From positions 55,297 through 119,296 of the forward strand of contig CAZMXP010000005.1 of the NCBI GenBank assembly GCA_964570285.1: a stretch of 64,000 nucleotides of DNA, in the 5' to 3' direction. The notes beneath the pieces were generated by a model that worked only from the letters and a program-made list of their open reading frames with translations, searched no databases and had not been told where the DNA came from. Both the position numbers and the translations under genes were made by a program. The DNA is from CAZMXP01 sp964570285. Its GTDB lineage: Bacteria; Planctomycetota; PLA2. This document shows, piece after piece, positions 44,162 to 52,923 of this stretch (positions are counted from its first letter, which is position 1; every line of letters starts with the position of its first letter).

Positions 44162-44199
44162 CCGGTCCGCGGCGGCGATCCGGGGGGGGTGCGGGGGCC

Positions 44200-47100
44200 T
44201 CAGCGCACCCGCAGGTTCTCGTAGCGCACGAAGGGCGGGAAGTAGGAGACCGTGAGGCCGTCGACCTCGGGGCGCGCGACGCGGTAGATCTGGTCGTGGA
44301 AGAGCGGAAGCACGGTCGCGTCGCGCGCGACGACCTCCTCGATCTGGCGGTAGACGACGCGCCGCGCCGCGGCGTCCGCCTCCTCGCGGCCGCGGCGGAT
44401 CAGCGCGTCCAACTCCGGCGAGCCGCCGATGCCGCGGTAGAAGCCACGGGTGTGGAGGAAGGCGTGGACGAAGTTGTCCGGGTCGGGGATGTCTGCGGAC
44501 CAGCGCCCCACGATCAGATCGGCGTTCCGCTCGGGCAGGAGGCTGATGAAGTCCGTGAGCCCCGAGTTGAGCCGGCGGATGCGGAAGCCCGCGGTCAGGA
44601 GCGCGGACTCGATCCGCTTCCAGAAGGCGACATAGCGGCCGAAGAACGCCGGGTGGATGATCGCGGTCAGTTCGGCGTCCTCCGCGCCGCGGGGGGCCGC
44701 GGCCGGCGGTGCGGGCCTCGCGGCCATCGTCGAGTCGTGTCCGAGCAGGCCCGGCGGGATCAGGCTCTGCGCCGGGATCGCGAGGCGGCCGAGGGTGTTC
44801 CGGACGAGCGGACCGACGGGGATCGCCTGCACGAAGCGCTCCCGCACCCCCCGGTCGCGCAGCGGTCCCCGGCCGGAGTGCATCATGATCGCGTAGACCG
44901 AGAGGCTCGGCGTCTCCCGGTAGCCCGCCGCGAACTGCGCGTCGCGGCGCAGCGCCTCGACGTCCTCCGGGAGCAGGTCCGACGCGACGGCCAGCCGCCC
45001 CGCCTGGAACTCCGAGAGCACCTCGCGCGGGGAGAGGCCGAAGCGGAAGACGAGGCCGTCGGAGCGCGGCCAGCCGCGGCGCCAGTACTGCGGGTTGGCT
45101 TCGAGTTCGAGGGCGCGGCCCGCGTCGAACCGCACCACGCGGAAGGGCCCGGTTCCCACGCAGCCGTCGCGCCATCCCCCGGACACGCCGCTCCCCCCCT
45201 CGGGGATGATCGCCGTCGAGACGTCGGAGACCAGCGCGGGGAAGAAGGAGACGGGCTCCTCCAGTTCGATCGTGAACTCGTGGGCGGAGTGGATGCGGAA
45301 CCCGGCGAGGTCGGTCCCCTCGCCCTTCGCGAGCGCATCCGCGCCGCGGATCGTGTTCAGCAGCCCCCGGCCGCTCTGGCCCCGCACCTGGAGGCTGCGC
45401 TCGTAGGAGTAGCGGACGTCCCGCGCCGTGAGCCGGCGGCCGTCGTGGAAGCGCACGTCTTCGCGCAGGCGGAAGCGGTACTTGCGCCCGCGGTCCTCCA
45501 CGCGCCACTCCGTCGCGAGCCAGGGGGCGATCCCGGCACCGACGTCGCGCGTCAGACCCTCGAAGACCGACGGGAGGACCTCCGCGTCCTCGGTGGAGTC
45601 GACGAGCGCGGGGTCGGTGTGCCGCACCTGCTCGGCGATGGGGACGAAGATCACCCCCCCGCGCGCGCGGCGCTGCTCCGGCGGGGGCAGCGCGGCGGAC
45701 GACTTGGCGGCTTCCGCGTAGTTCGCGTGCGGGGCGCGGCTCGTCAGCCTCAGACCCTTCACGGCCGGACCGGCCACGCGCACGTCGATGTCGTGGAAGA
45801 GCGGCAGCAGCGCCGCGCCCTCGTGGATCAGGTGCTCGAGCTTGCGGTAGAGCGCCTCGCGCGCGGGCGCCGTCCGCGCCGCGCGGGCCTCCTCGCACAG
45901 CGCGTCGATCTCCGGCGCGGAGAAGTAGGAGCGGAGCAGGCCGGTCTCCGAGTGGAAGAGCCCGTGCGTGAAGTTGTCGGGATCGTCGAAGTCGGCGTTC
46001 CAGCGCGCCATCATGAAGTCGATGCCCTCGCTCTTCTCCCAGGTCGCGACAAAGGACTCCATCGACCTCGTCTCGATCGTCACCTCGACGCCGAGCTGGG
46101 CCCAGACGCCGAAGAGCGCCTTCACGATGCCGGAGAAGCGATCCTCGATGAGCGGATGGACGCTCGCGCGCAGCCGGACCGGCTGCGGGAGGCCCGTCGA
46201 GCGCAGCAGCGCCGCCGCCTCTTCGGGGCGCATCGCGCGCTGCTTCCTGCCGGCCTCGTGCCCCAGGATGCCGGGCGGGATGAGGCAGACGGCGGGCTGC
46301 GCGAACTGGCCCAGCGCCTGCCAGACCAGGTCCGCGATGCGCACGACGCCGCAGAGCGCGTGGCGCACGCGCGCATCCCTCGCCACGGGCCCGTTCCGGC
46401 AGTTGAAGAGCGCGAAGTAGGTGTTGTTGCGTGCCGTCTCGAGCAGGCCCCCGCGGAATCGCGGATCCTTGAGCACCCGTTCGAGATCGTCGGCGAGCAG
46501 GTCGCGGCCGACGTCGAACTCCCCGGCGAGCAGCCCCTCGGCGATCGCGCCCGGGCTCTTGCCGGGCCGGAACTCGACCCCGTCGACCCGCGCGGGCTGG
46601 CGGCGCCAGTACGCGTCGTGGCGCGCGAGGCAAATGCGCTGCGCGTCGCGCGAGACGACGCGGAAGGGGCCCGTGCCGACCACGGACCCGCCCGACTCCT
46701 TGGCGACCGCCGTCGTGACGTCGCTCAGGAAGGCGCCGAAGAGCGGCTGCGGCTCGGTGAAGCGGATCTCGAGCTCCCGGTCCGAGCGCACGAGGAGGCC
46801 GGACGCCTCCCCGGCGCCTGCTTCCTTCAGCTCCGCGGCGCCGGCGATGTTCTGGTAGGCCGCGGGTGTCTTGTGCGCCGCCCCGAGCATGCCGCGCTCG
46901 AAGGAACGCTTCACGTCCGACGCGGTCAGCAGCGTGCCGTCGTGGCACCGGACATCCCCCCGCAGCGTGAGCAGGAACGCATCGCCCTCCCCCGTGGGCC
47001 CCCACTGTTCGCACAGCCACGGCACGAGATTGCCCCGCGCGTCCGTCGAGAGCAGCGTCTCGAAGACGCAGTGGAGCACCTCCGCCTCGTCGCCAAAGCC

Positions 47101-49836
47101 GATCTCGCACGGCTCCTTCGCCTTGATCGGGTTGGTCAGGGGGACGACCAGCGTGCCGCCGCGCGCCAACTCCTCCCCGGGGCCGGCCGCGACCTCGGCC
47201 TCGCCGAGGCTCTCGCGCTCCCGCAGCAGGTCGGCGGCCTTGCCGTGGTCGCCGCGCAGGTTGGCCAGCGTCGCGCCGAGGCCGAGCAAGGCGCGGGTGG
47301 TCGCCGCGTCGGAGGCCGCGCGCGCGGCCTCCAGCCCCTCCTCGACACAGCGGCGAGCCTCGTCGGACTGCCGCGCCTGCCACGCGCACTCCGCCCCGAA
47401 GAGCAGCGCCTCGCCCACGCGCGCGCCCCGGCCCACGCGGCGGAAGACGTCGGCCGCGCGGCGCGCCTCGACGAACGCGTTCTGCATCTCCCCCGCCATG
47501 CGGCTCGCGCGGGCCAGCAGGAGGCGCGCCTCGCCCTCGGCCCCCCGGTCCCCCTCCCATTCCTCGTCGAGGAAATCGAGCGCCACCTTCGCGGCGTGCA
47601 GCGCCTCCTCCGGGCTGAAGGTCTCCAGCGCCGCCCGGGCCTGCAGGAGGCCGTACTCGACGGCCTTCTCGGGCACGTCCGCCTCGGCGAAGTGGTAGAC
47701 GAGCTGGGGGTAGACGCGGTCGAGGCGGTCCTTCTGGCGCCGCTCGATCTGCTGCGCGCACTGCGCGTGCAACGACCGGCGGCGGCGGCGCGGGATCTGC
47801 GCGTAGAGCACGTCGCGCACCATGCCGTTGGCGAACCGCAGCCGGTCCGAGCGGGCGACACGCTCCTCCTCGACGAGCCCCTCCTCCACGAGGCGGTCGA
47901 TCGCGCGGTCGACGTCGGCACCCTCGGGCGCGAGCCGTTCGAGGTCGTCGAACTCGAAGGTCTTGCCGAGGACGGCCGCCACCGAGAGGATCTCGCGCAG
48001 GTCGTCGGGCAGGCGCTGGATGCGCTTCTCGACGGCCTGCTGGATCGTCTCGGGCAGGTCCTCGTTGCGCACGCCCAGCCGTCCGTCGAGCCGCCACGTG
48101 CCCGTGTCGTCCCGCTCGAGCGCGCCGCTGTCCGTCAGCGCGCGCACGAGCTCCTTCGTGAAGAAGGGGTTTCCCTCGGCGCGCTCGAAGACGCGCTGGG
48201 CCAGTCCCTCGGCCACCTCGGTCCCGCCGAGGAGCGTCTGCAGCAGGCCCGTGCTCTCGGAGGAGGTGAGCGGCCCGAGGGCGAGGGACGCGAAGCGGCG
48301 GTCCCCCTCGAAGGCGTCGCGCAGGCGCGCGAGCGGATGGCGCCGGTCCACCTCGGTGCTGCGATAGGTGCCGACCACGAGCGTGGGCGTCGGCCCGAGG
48401 CGGGGCACGATGTACTGGAGCGCCTCGAGGGAGACCTCGGCGCCGTGCAGGTCCTCGAGCAGAAGCAGCAGGGGCTTGCCCGCCGCGAGGCGCGCGAGGG
48501 CGCGGGCGAGCAGTTCGAAGACCTGGGAGCGGTTCTCGGGCCGCTGCCAGTCGCCGGTGGGCGCGAGGGAGGCGCGGCCGGAGGCGGCGGCCCGGATCTC
48601 GCCGATCTCGGCCAGCATCGGGAACAGCGTGATCAGGTCCTGCGCCACGTCCGAGAAGTCCGGCACCTCGGCCGAGGAGCTTCCGATCTCCTTCTGGCGG
48701 AAGTACTCCTGGATCGCCTCGCAGAAGCCCTGGAAGGGCAGCGCGCGGTTCTGCTCGACGAAGCGCCCGTGCAGCACGCGCACGCCGCGGGCCCGCGCGA
48801 GCCCCTCGATCTCGTCGAGAAGGCGGGTCTTGCCGATCCCCGGCTCGCCGCCGACGATGACGAACTGGCACTCCCCGGCGATCGCGGAGTTGAGCCGGTG
48901 CTGCAGGGTCTCGATCTCGCGGCTGCGCCCGACGAACGGCGCGCGCGCCGTGCGCGGGGCGCTCGGGCCCGCGACGGCCATGACCGACTTCAGGCGGTCG
49001 GCTTCCGCGAGCCGCCCGCGACACGCGCGGAGCGCCTGCGCGAGGGCGCCCGCCGACTCGTGCCGCTCCGCGGGCTCCTTCCTGAGGCAGCCGAGGAGCA
49101 CGCTCTCGAGGGACTCGTCGATCGCGACGCCTCGCGCGCGCGGCGGCTCGGGTACCTCGTGCACGATGCGGTAGAGGATCGACTGGACCTCGCCGCAGAA
49201 GGGAGGCTGGCCGACGAGGCACTCGTAGAGGACCGAACCGAGGGCGTAGAGGTCGGCCCGCGCGCCGGCGGGCTTCGCGAGCACCTGCTCCGGGCTCAGA
49301 TAGGCCATCGTGCCGACGAGCACGCCCGTCTGCGTCATGCGCGTGTTCGTCGAGATGCGCGCGAGGCCGAAGTCCATCACGCGCACGCGCAGCGAGCCGC
49401 CCTCCTCGCGCGCGACCATGATGTTCTCGGGCTTGATGTCGCGGTGGACGACCCCCCCCTGGTGGCTGTACTCGAGCGCGTCCGCGACCGCGATGCCGAT
49501 CTCGAGCACGTCGCCCACGCGCAGCGAGCGCTGCTGCAGGAGCGTGCGCAGGCTCGCGCCCGGCACGACCGGCATCACGAGGAAGAGCGAGTCGCCGTGT
49601 CGGCCGAAGTCGTAGATCGGCGCGATGCCCGGGTGGTCCATCCTCGCGACCACCTGCGCCTCGCGGCGGAACCGCTCCTCGGCCTCGTCCTGGAGCGTGC
49701 CCGGCGCGATCACCTTGACCGCCACCTCCCGGTCGAGGGCGGGGTCGCGGGCGCGATAGACGATTCCCATCCCCCCCCGGCCCAGTTCTCCGAGGATCTC
49801 GTACCGGTTGGACAGCCTCTCGCCGATCAACGCCAC
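44200..49836 (-). CDS. Ser/Thr kinase-AAA-TPR protein with two SBP_bac_5 domains
   Basis: 1878 residues from the GTG at 49836; a TTG at 49866 adds 10. Kinase about 10-275: GRGGMGIV near 19, AVKV Lys41, HRDIKPEN at 131, DFG at 155, SPEQVLAK. AAA/ORC-like module about 300-640: FVGRSREIETL, Walker A GGEPGIGKT at 329, LLLLEDLHGAEVS. TPR-like helices follow to about 880. Then come two tandem family-5 extracellular solute-binding domains: about 892-1375 (GGTLVVPLTNPIKAKE, FLLTLRGDVRCHDGTLLTASDVKRSFER, VVGTGPFRVV) and about 1390-1870 (GGVIFVPIAEQVRHTDPALVDS, YRFRLREDVRFHDGRRLTARDVRYSYERS). There is no signal peptide or transmembrane segment, so the domains should be cytoplasmic sensors. Confidence 0.9.
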   Translation of the reverse strand: MALIGERLSNRYEILGELGRGGMGIVYRARDPALDREVAVKVIAPGTLQDEAEERFRREAQVVARMDHPGIAPIYDFGRHGDSLFLVMPVVPGASLRTLLQQRSLRVGDVLEIGIAVADALEYSHQGGVVHRDIKPENIMVAREEGGSLRVRVMDFGLARISTNTRMTQTGVLVGTMAYLSPEQVLAKPAGARADLYALGSVLYECLVGQPPFCGEVQSILYRIVHEVPEPPRARGVAIDESLESVLLGCLRKEPAERHESAGALAQALRACRGRLAEADRLKSVMAVAGPSAPRTARAPFVGRSREIETLQHRLNSAIAGECQFVIVGGEPGIGKTRLLDEIEGLARARGVRVLHGRFVEQNRALPFQGFCEAIQEYFRQKEIGSSSAEVPDFSDVAQDLITLFPMLAEIGEIRAAASGRASLAPTGDWQRPENRSQVFELLARALARLAAGKPLLLLLEDLHGAEVSLEALQYIVPRLGPTPTLVVGTYRSTEVDRRHPLARLRDAFEGDRRFASLALGPLTSSESTGLLQTLLGGTEVAEGLAQRVFERAEGNPFFTKELVRALTDSGALERDDTGTWRLDGRLGVRNEDLPETIQQAVEKRIQRLPDDLREILSVAAVLGKTFEFDDLERLAPEGADVDRAIDRLVEEGLVEEERVARSDRLRFANGMVRDVLYAQIPRRRRRSLHAQCAQQIERRQKDRLDRVYPQLVYHFAEADVPEKAVEYGLLQARAALETFSPEEALHAAKVALDFLDEEWEGDRGAEGEARLLLARASRMAGEMQNAFVEARRAADVFRRVGRGARVGEALLFGAECAWQARQSDEARRCVEEGLEAARAASDAATTRALLGLGATLANLRGDHGKAADLLRERESLGEAEVAAGPGEELARGGTLVVPLTNPIKAKEPCEIGFGDEAEVLHCVFETLLSTDARGNLVPWLCEQWGPTGEGDAFLLTLRGDVRCHDGTLLTASDVKRSFERGMLGAAHKTPAAYQNIAGAAELKEAGAGEASGLLVRSDRELEIRFTEPQPLFGAFLSDVTTAVAKESGGSVVGTGPFRVVSRDAQRICLARHDAYWRRQPARVDGVEFRPGKSPGAIAEGLLAGEFDVGRDLLADDLERVLKDPRFRGGLLETARNNTYFALFNCRNGPVARDARVRHALCGVVRIADLVWQALGQFAQPAVCLIPPGILGHEAGRKQRAMRPEEAAALLRSTGLPQPVRLRASVHPLIEDRFSGIVKALFGVWAQLGVEVTIETRSMESFVATWEKSEGIDFMMARWNADFDDPDNFTHGLFHSETGLLRSYFSAPEIDALCEEARAARTAPAREALYRKLEHLIHEGAALLPLFHDIDVRVAGPAVKGLRLTSRAPHANYAEAAKSSAALPPPEQRRARGGVIFVPIAEQVRHTDPALVDSTEDAEVLPSVFEGLTRDVGAGIAPWLATEWRVEDRGRKYRFRLREDVRFHDGRRLTARDVRYSYERSLQVRGQSGRGLLNTIRGADALAKGEGTDLAGFRIHSAHEFTIELEEPVSFFPALVSDVSTAIIPEGGSGVSGGWRDGCVGTGPFRVVRFDAGRALELEANPQYWRRGWPRSDGLVFRFGLSPREVLSEFQAGRLAVASDLLPEDVEALRRDAQFAAGYRETPSLSVYAIMMHSGRGPLRDRGVRERFVQAIPVGPLVRNTLGRLAIPAQSLIPPGLLGHDSTMAARPAPPAAAPRGAEDAELTAIIHPAFFGRYVAFWKRIESALLTAGFRIRRLNSGLTDFISLLPERNADLIVGRWSADIPDPDNFVHAFLHTRGFYRGIGGSPELDALIRRGREEADAAARRVVYRQIEEVVARDATVLPLFHDQIYRVARPEVDGLTVSYFPPFVRYENLRVR

Positions 49837-49890
49837 ATTCTTGCCCCAACGGCGGGCCGGCGTCAAACGGGATCCGGGTTTCGCCCCCGT

Positions 49891-52032
49891 TCAGACGAGC
49901 CGGCGCATCAGCTCCTGGAACCGCGGCTCGACGCGAAGCGCCCGGAGATCGGTGTCGTTCTCGAACCACGCGCGGTCGCGGAAGCCGTTCGCGACCGCGC
50001 GCTCGAGACAGTCGAGCGCGTCCGGCAGCCGCCCCATCAGCGAGTACATGCAGCCGACGTTGTAGAGCGTGACCGGCTCGTTCGCGTCGATGCGCAGCGC
50101 GCGCTCCGCCCACTCGATGGCGCGCGCCCTCTCGCCGAGCTGGCAGAGGCAACCGGCCCCGAGGTAGAGCGCCCGGGCGTCGTCCGGATGGAGTTCGAGG
50201 TGCTTCTCGGCCACCCGGATGCCCCGGCGGGCCGCCGCGAGCGCATGGTCGGGCCGGCCAAGCCCCTCGTAGATGGAAGCCAGCACGAGCGGCGTCTGGT
50301 AGTCCTCGGGCCGGATCTCGGCCCCCTTCTCGAGGAGCTCCGCGGCCCGCTCCTGCTGCCCGACGGCGAGACAGGCCCTGCCGTAGAAGTAGTAGACCTC
50401 GAAGCAGCCGGGGTCGAGCCGGATCGCGGTCTTGAATTCGGCTTCGCCCTCGTCGAAGCGCTTGTTGTGGCAGAGCGCCACCGCGCGGGCGACGTGCGCC
50501 TCGGCAAGTTCGGGAGCGAGCTGGAGCGCCCGGAGGCTCGCGGCATCGGCCTCCTTCAGGTTCTCCGCGGTGCTGTCCCAGTACGCATAGAGCAGGGAGC
50601 AGCAATCGGCGAGGCCCGCGTACGCGCGGGCGTAGGTCGGGTCGAACGCGATCGCCCGCGCGAACATCTCCCGCGCGTAGTCGAACCCCTTGCGGCGCAT
50701 CTGGTGGAAGAACTGCCGCCCGCGCAGGTAGTAGTCGTAGGCCTGGACGTCCTGCGTCTGCCTCCTGTCGATCGCCTGCTTCTCCTTCTCCGTCAGCATC
50801 ACGCGCAGCGTGCGGGCGATCGACCGGGCGATCTCGTCCTGGATCGCGAACACGTCCTCCATCGTGCGGTCGAAGCGCTCCGCCCAGAGCGAGTGGCCGC
50901 TGCGGGTCTCGATGAGCTGGGCGTTCACGCGGATGCGGTTCCCCGCCCGGCGCAGGCTGCCCGTGAGGACGTAGCGCGCATCGATCTGCTGCGCCACCTG
51001 CGCCGACGTCACGGGCTTGTCGCGGAAGGGCAGGACGGAGGCCCGCGGGAAGACGCGCAGGCCCTTGATGTTGCTGATCTCGGTGATGATGTCCTCGGTC
51101 ATCCCGTCGCGGAAGTACTCGTCCTCCTTCTGGCCGGAGAGGTTCTCGAAGAAGAGGACCGCGAGGGACTTGTCCGCGGCCTTGCGGGGCTGGTCCGCCT
51201 TGCGGAACGCCTCCCGCAGCTCGCGGACCGACTGGAAGCGCTGGTCGGGGTGCTTCGCGAGGCAGCGCCCGATGTTCTCCTCCCACTCCGGGGAGACCAT
51301 CGGCGCGACCTCGTGCAACGCCACCGGCGGCTTGTTCAGGATCGCGTGCATCACGTCGATCGCGTTCTCGCCGGGGAAGGGGTAGCGCCCGGAGAGGCAC
51401 TCGTAGAGCAGCACGCCGAACGAGAAGATGTCCCCGCGCGCGTCGGTCGTCTCCCCCTTGAGCTGCTCCGGCGGCATGTAGGGGACCGTCCCCCCGGTGC
51501 TCCACTGCGTCCGCGTGCGCGACATGAACGCGTCGGGCGGCTCGTCGGACGCCCGCTCCCTCCCCGAGACCACCGCGAGGCCGAAGTCGAGGATCTTCGC
51601 CTGGCCGCGTGCGTTCACCATGATGTTGGCGGGCTTCAGGTCGCGGTGGAAGACGCCGCCCGCGTGCGCCTCCTCCAGCGCGTCGGCGATCTGGCGCGCG
51701 AGGTCGAGCATCCTGTTCGCCGGCAGCGGGCCCCGCGCCAGCATGTCCCTCAGGCTCTCCCCCTCGACGATCTCCATCGCGATGAAGGAGGCACCCTCCA
51801 CCTCGCCGACCTCGTAGACGGTGGCGATGTTGGGGTGGTTGAGGCGCGAGGCCACCTGCGCCTCCTTCAGCAGCCGCCGCTTCGCCGCGGCGTCGGCGGC
51901 GAGGTCCGCCGGCAGGAACTTGAGCGCCACCTCGCGGCCGAGCTTCTGGTCCACCGCCCGGTAGACGGCCCCCATGCCCCCCTCGCCGAGCTTGGCGGTG
52001 ATCCGGTAGTGGGCGAGTTCGGTGCCGATCAT
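49891..52032 (-). CDS. Ser/Thr kinase with TolB-like and TPR domains
   Basis: A 713-residue soluble protein. Kinase about 8-275: GEGGMGAV at 16, ALK Lys38, HRDLKPAN at 129, DFG at 149, VPYMPPEQLKGE. Residues about 295-420 match the TolB/FlgO-type domain that follows kinases and adenylate cyclases (LAVLFFENLSGQKEDEYFRDGMTEDIITEIS, VAQQIDARYVLTGSLRRAGNRIRVNAQLIETRSGHSLWAERFDR). Residues about 430-700 are TPR units (ARAIAFDPTYARAYAGLADC, FKTAIRLDPGCFEVYYFYGRACL, AERALRIDANEPVTLYNVGCMYSLMG). The ATG at 52032 begins the conserved part. It ends 54 bp before the giant kinase gene (24 bp if that uses TTG), so the two are probably in one transcript. Confidence 0.93.
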   Translation of the reverse strand: MIGTELAHYRITAKLGEGGMGAVYRAVDQKLGREVALKFLPADLAADAAAKRRLLKEAQVASRLNHPNIATVYEVGEVEGASFIAMEIVEGESLRDMLARGPLPANRMLDLARQIADALEEAHAGGVFHRDLKPANIMVNARGQAKILDFGLAVVSGRERASDEPPDAFMSRTRTQWSTGGTVPYMPPEQLKGETTDARGDIFSFGVLLYECLSGRYPFPGENAIDVMHAILNKPPVALHEVAPMVSPEWEENIGRCLAKHPDQRFQSVRELREAFRKADQPRKAADKSLAVLFFENLSGQKEDEYFRDGMTEDIITEISNIKGLRVFPRASVLPFRDKPVTSAQVAQQIDARYVLTGSLRRAGNRIRVNAQLIETRSGHSLWAERFDRTMEDVFAIQDEIARSIARTLRVMLTEKEKQAIDRRQTQDVQAYDYYLRGRQFFHQMRRKGFDYAREMFARAIAFDPTYARAYAGLADCCSLLYAYWDSTAENLKEADAASLRALQLAPELAEAHVARAVALCHNKRFDEGEAEFKTAIRLDPGCFEVYYFYGRACLAVGQQERAAELLEKGAEIRPEDYQTPLVLASIYEGLGRPDHALAAARRGIRVAEKHLELHPDDARALYLGAGCLCQLGERARAIEWAERALRIDANEPVTLYNVGCMYSLMGRLPDALDCLERAVANGFRDRAWFENDTDLRALRVEPRFQELMRRLV

Positions 52033-52167
52033 GGGTTGCCGGGATCCGGAAGCGTTCCGGGATCCCCGAGGGAGTAGCACTCTCGCGTCGCGACCACGTG
52101 CGCCCGTCCGGCCCGCCATTCTAGGGGAACCCCGCTCCCCGAAACAGCCCGTTCCTCAGGGCGCCGG

Positions 52168-52923
52168 TCACCCTTCGCGCGGGGGGGGGACCCGCCCGGT
52201 CGCAAGCAGCGTCGCGTGCCACGAGAGCGCCCCCGGCAGCACGCGGCCGACGCCGTTGATCGCGCGGGCCGCGGCGCGGAGCATGCGCCGCGGCAGCGCC
52301 CGGTCCGCCGTGCGCGTGCGCACCTTCGGCCCCCCGACCCCCTCCGCGATCACCTCTTCGAGGCCTGCGGACTCGAAGAGGCGTCGCAACACCCCGACCT
52401 GCATCGTGCCCAGGTGGTGGGTCGCCAGCGCGCCGGGATCCATGCGCGCGAGAAACCAGCGCGCGACGGGGGCCGCGTAGTTCGGGACCGAGACCGCGAC
52501 GTGGCCGCCGGGGCGGCAGAGCCGCGCGTGCGCGCGCACGATCGACGCAGGCTCCTCGAAGTGCTCGAGCAGGCCGAGCGACACGACGAGGTCGTAGGAG
52601 CGCGGCCGGTCGAAGGCGCGCAGGTCGCCCTCGTGCAGCGTGGCCGCGAAGCCCGCCGACGCGAGGCGCTCGCGCGTCGCGGCGATGCCCTCCGCGGAGT
52701 AGTCGAGCCCGTGGTAGCGGTGCTGCGGACGGAGCCTGTGCATGCGTTCGAGCAGGTCCCCGGGCGCGCACCCGAGTTCGAGCACGTCCCCGGGCGCCTC
52801 GCCGGCGAGATCGAGGAAGCGCATCAGGAGGCGGTCGATCGCCTTCCGCCTCGGCAGCCGGCGCGCGCGGGCCCCGCGCCACTGGCCGTCCCAATAGCCG
52901 GGGCTCGTCAGGTCGGCGCTCAA
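52168..52923 (-). CDS. Class I SAM-dependent methyltransferase
   Basis: 251 residues from a TTG at 52923 that overlaps the upstream pseudokinase stop as TTGA; no ATG or GTG fits the conserved start. Motif I is VLELGCAPGDLLERM, followed by YHGLDYSAEGIAATRERL, HEGDLRAF, YDLVVSLGLLEHFEEPASIVRAHARLCRPGGHVAVSVPNYAAPVARW, the UbiG/Methyltransf_11/23 pattern. The C-terminal LLRAAARAINGVGRVLPGALSWHATLLATGR suggests a membrane-adjacent helix. The target is unknown. Coupling to a pseudokinase makes a signalling or surface-modification role possible. Confidence 0.87.
   Translation of the reverse strand: MSADLTSPGYWDGQWRGARARRLPRRKAIDRLLMRFLDLAGEAPGDVLELGCAPGDLLERMHRLRPQHRYHGLDYSAEGIAATRERLASAGFAATLHEGDLRAFDRPRSYDLVVSLGLLEHFEEPASIVRAHARLCRPGGHVAVSVPNYAAPVARWFLARMDPGALATHHLGTMQVGVLRRLFESAGLEEVIAEGVGGPKVRTRTADRALPRRMLRAAARAINGVGRVLPGALSWHATLLATGRVPPPREG

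Noticed and set aside
42338..51505. Minus-strand frame of about 3055 codons across the kinase genes
   Set aside because: An out-of-phase shadow of the real kinase frames; composition is Arg/Gly/Ala/Pro with no recognisable domain.
42277..52077. Open frame of about 3266 codons on the plus strand
   Set aside because: It is antisense to three well-supported genes with clear domains (PilT region excepted) and is an artefact of GC-rich DNA with few stop codons. Its translation is Arg/Ala/Glu/Leu-rich without any motif.
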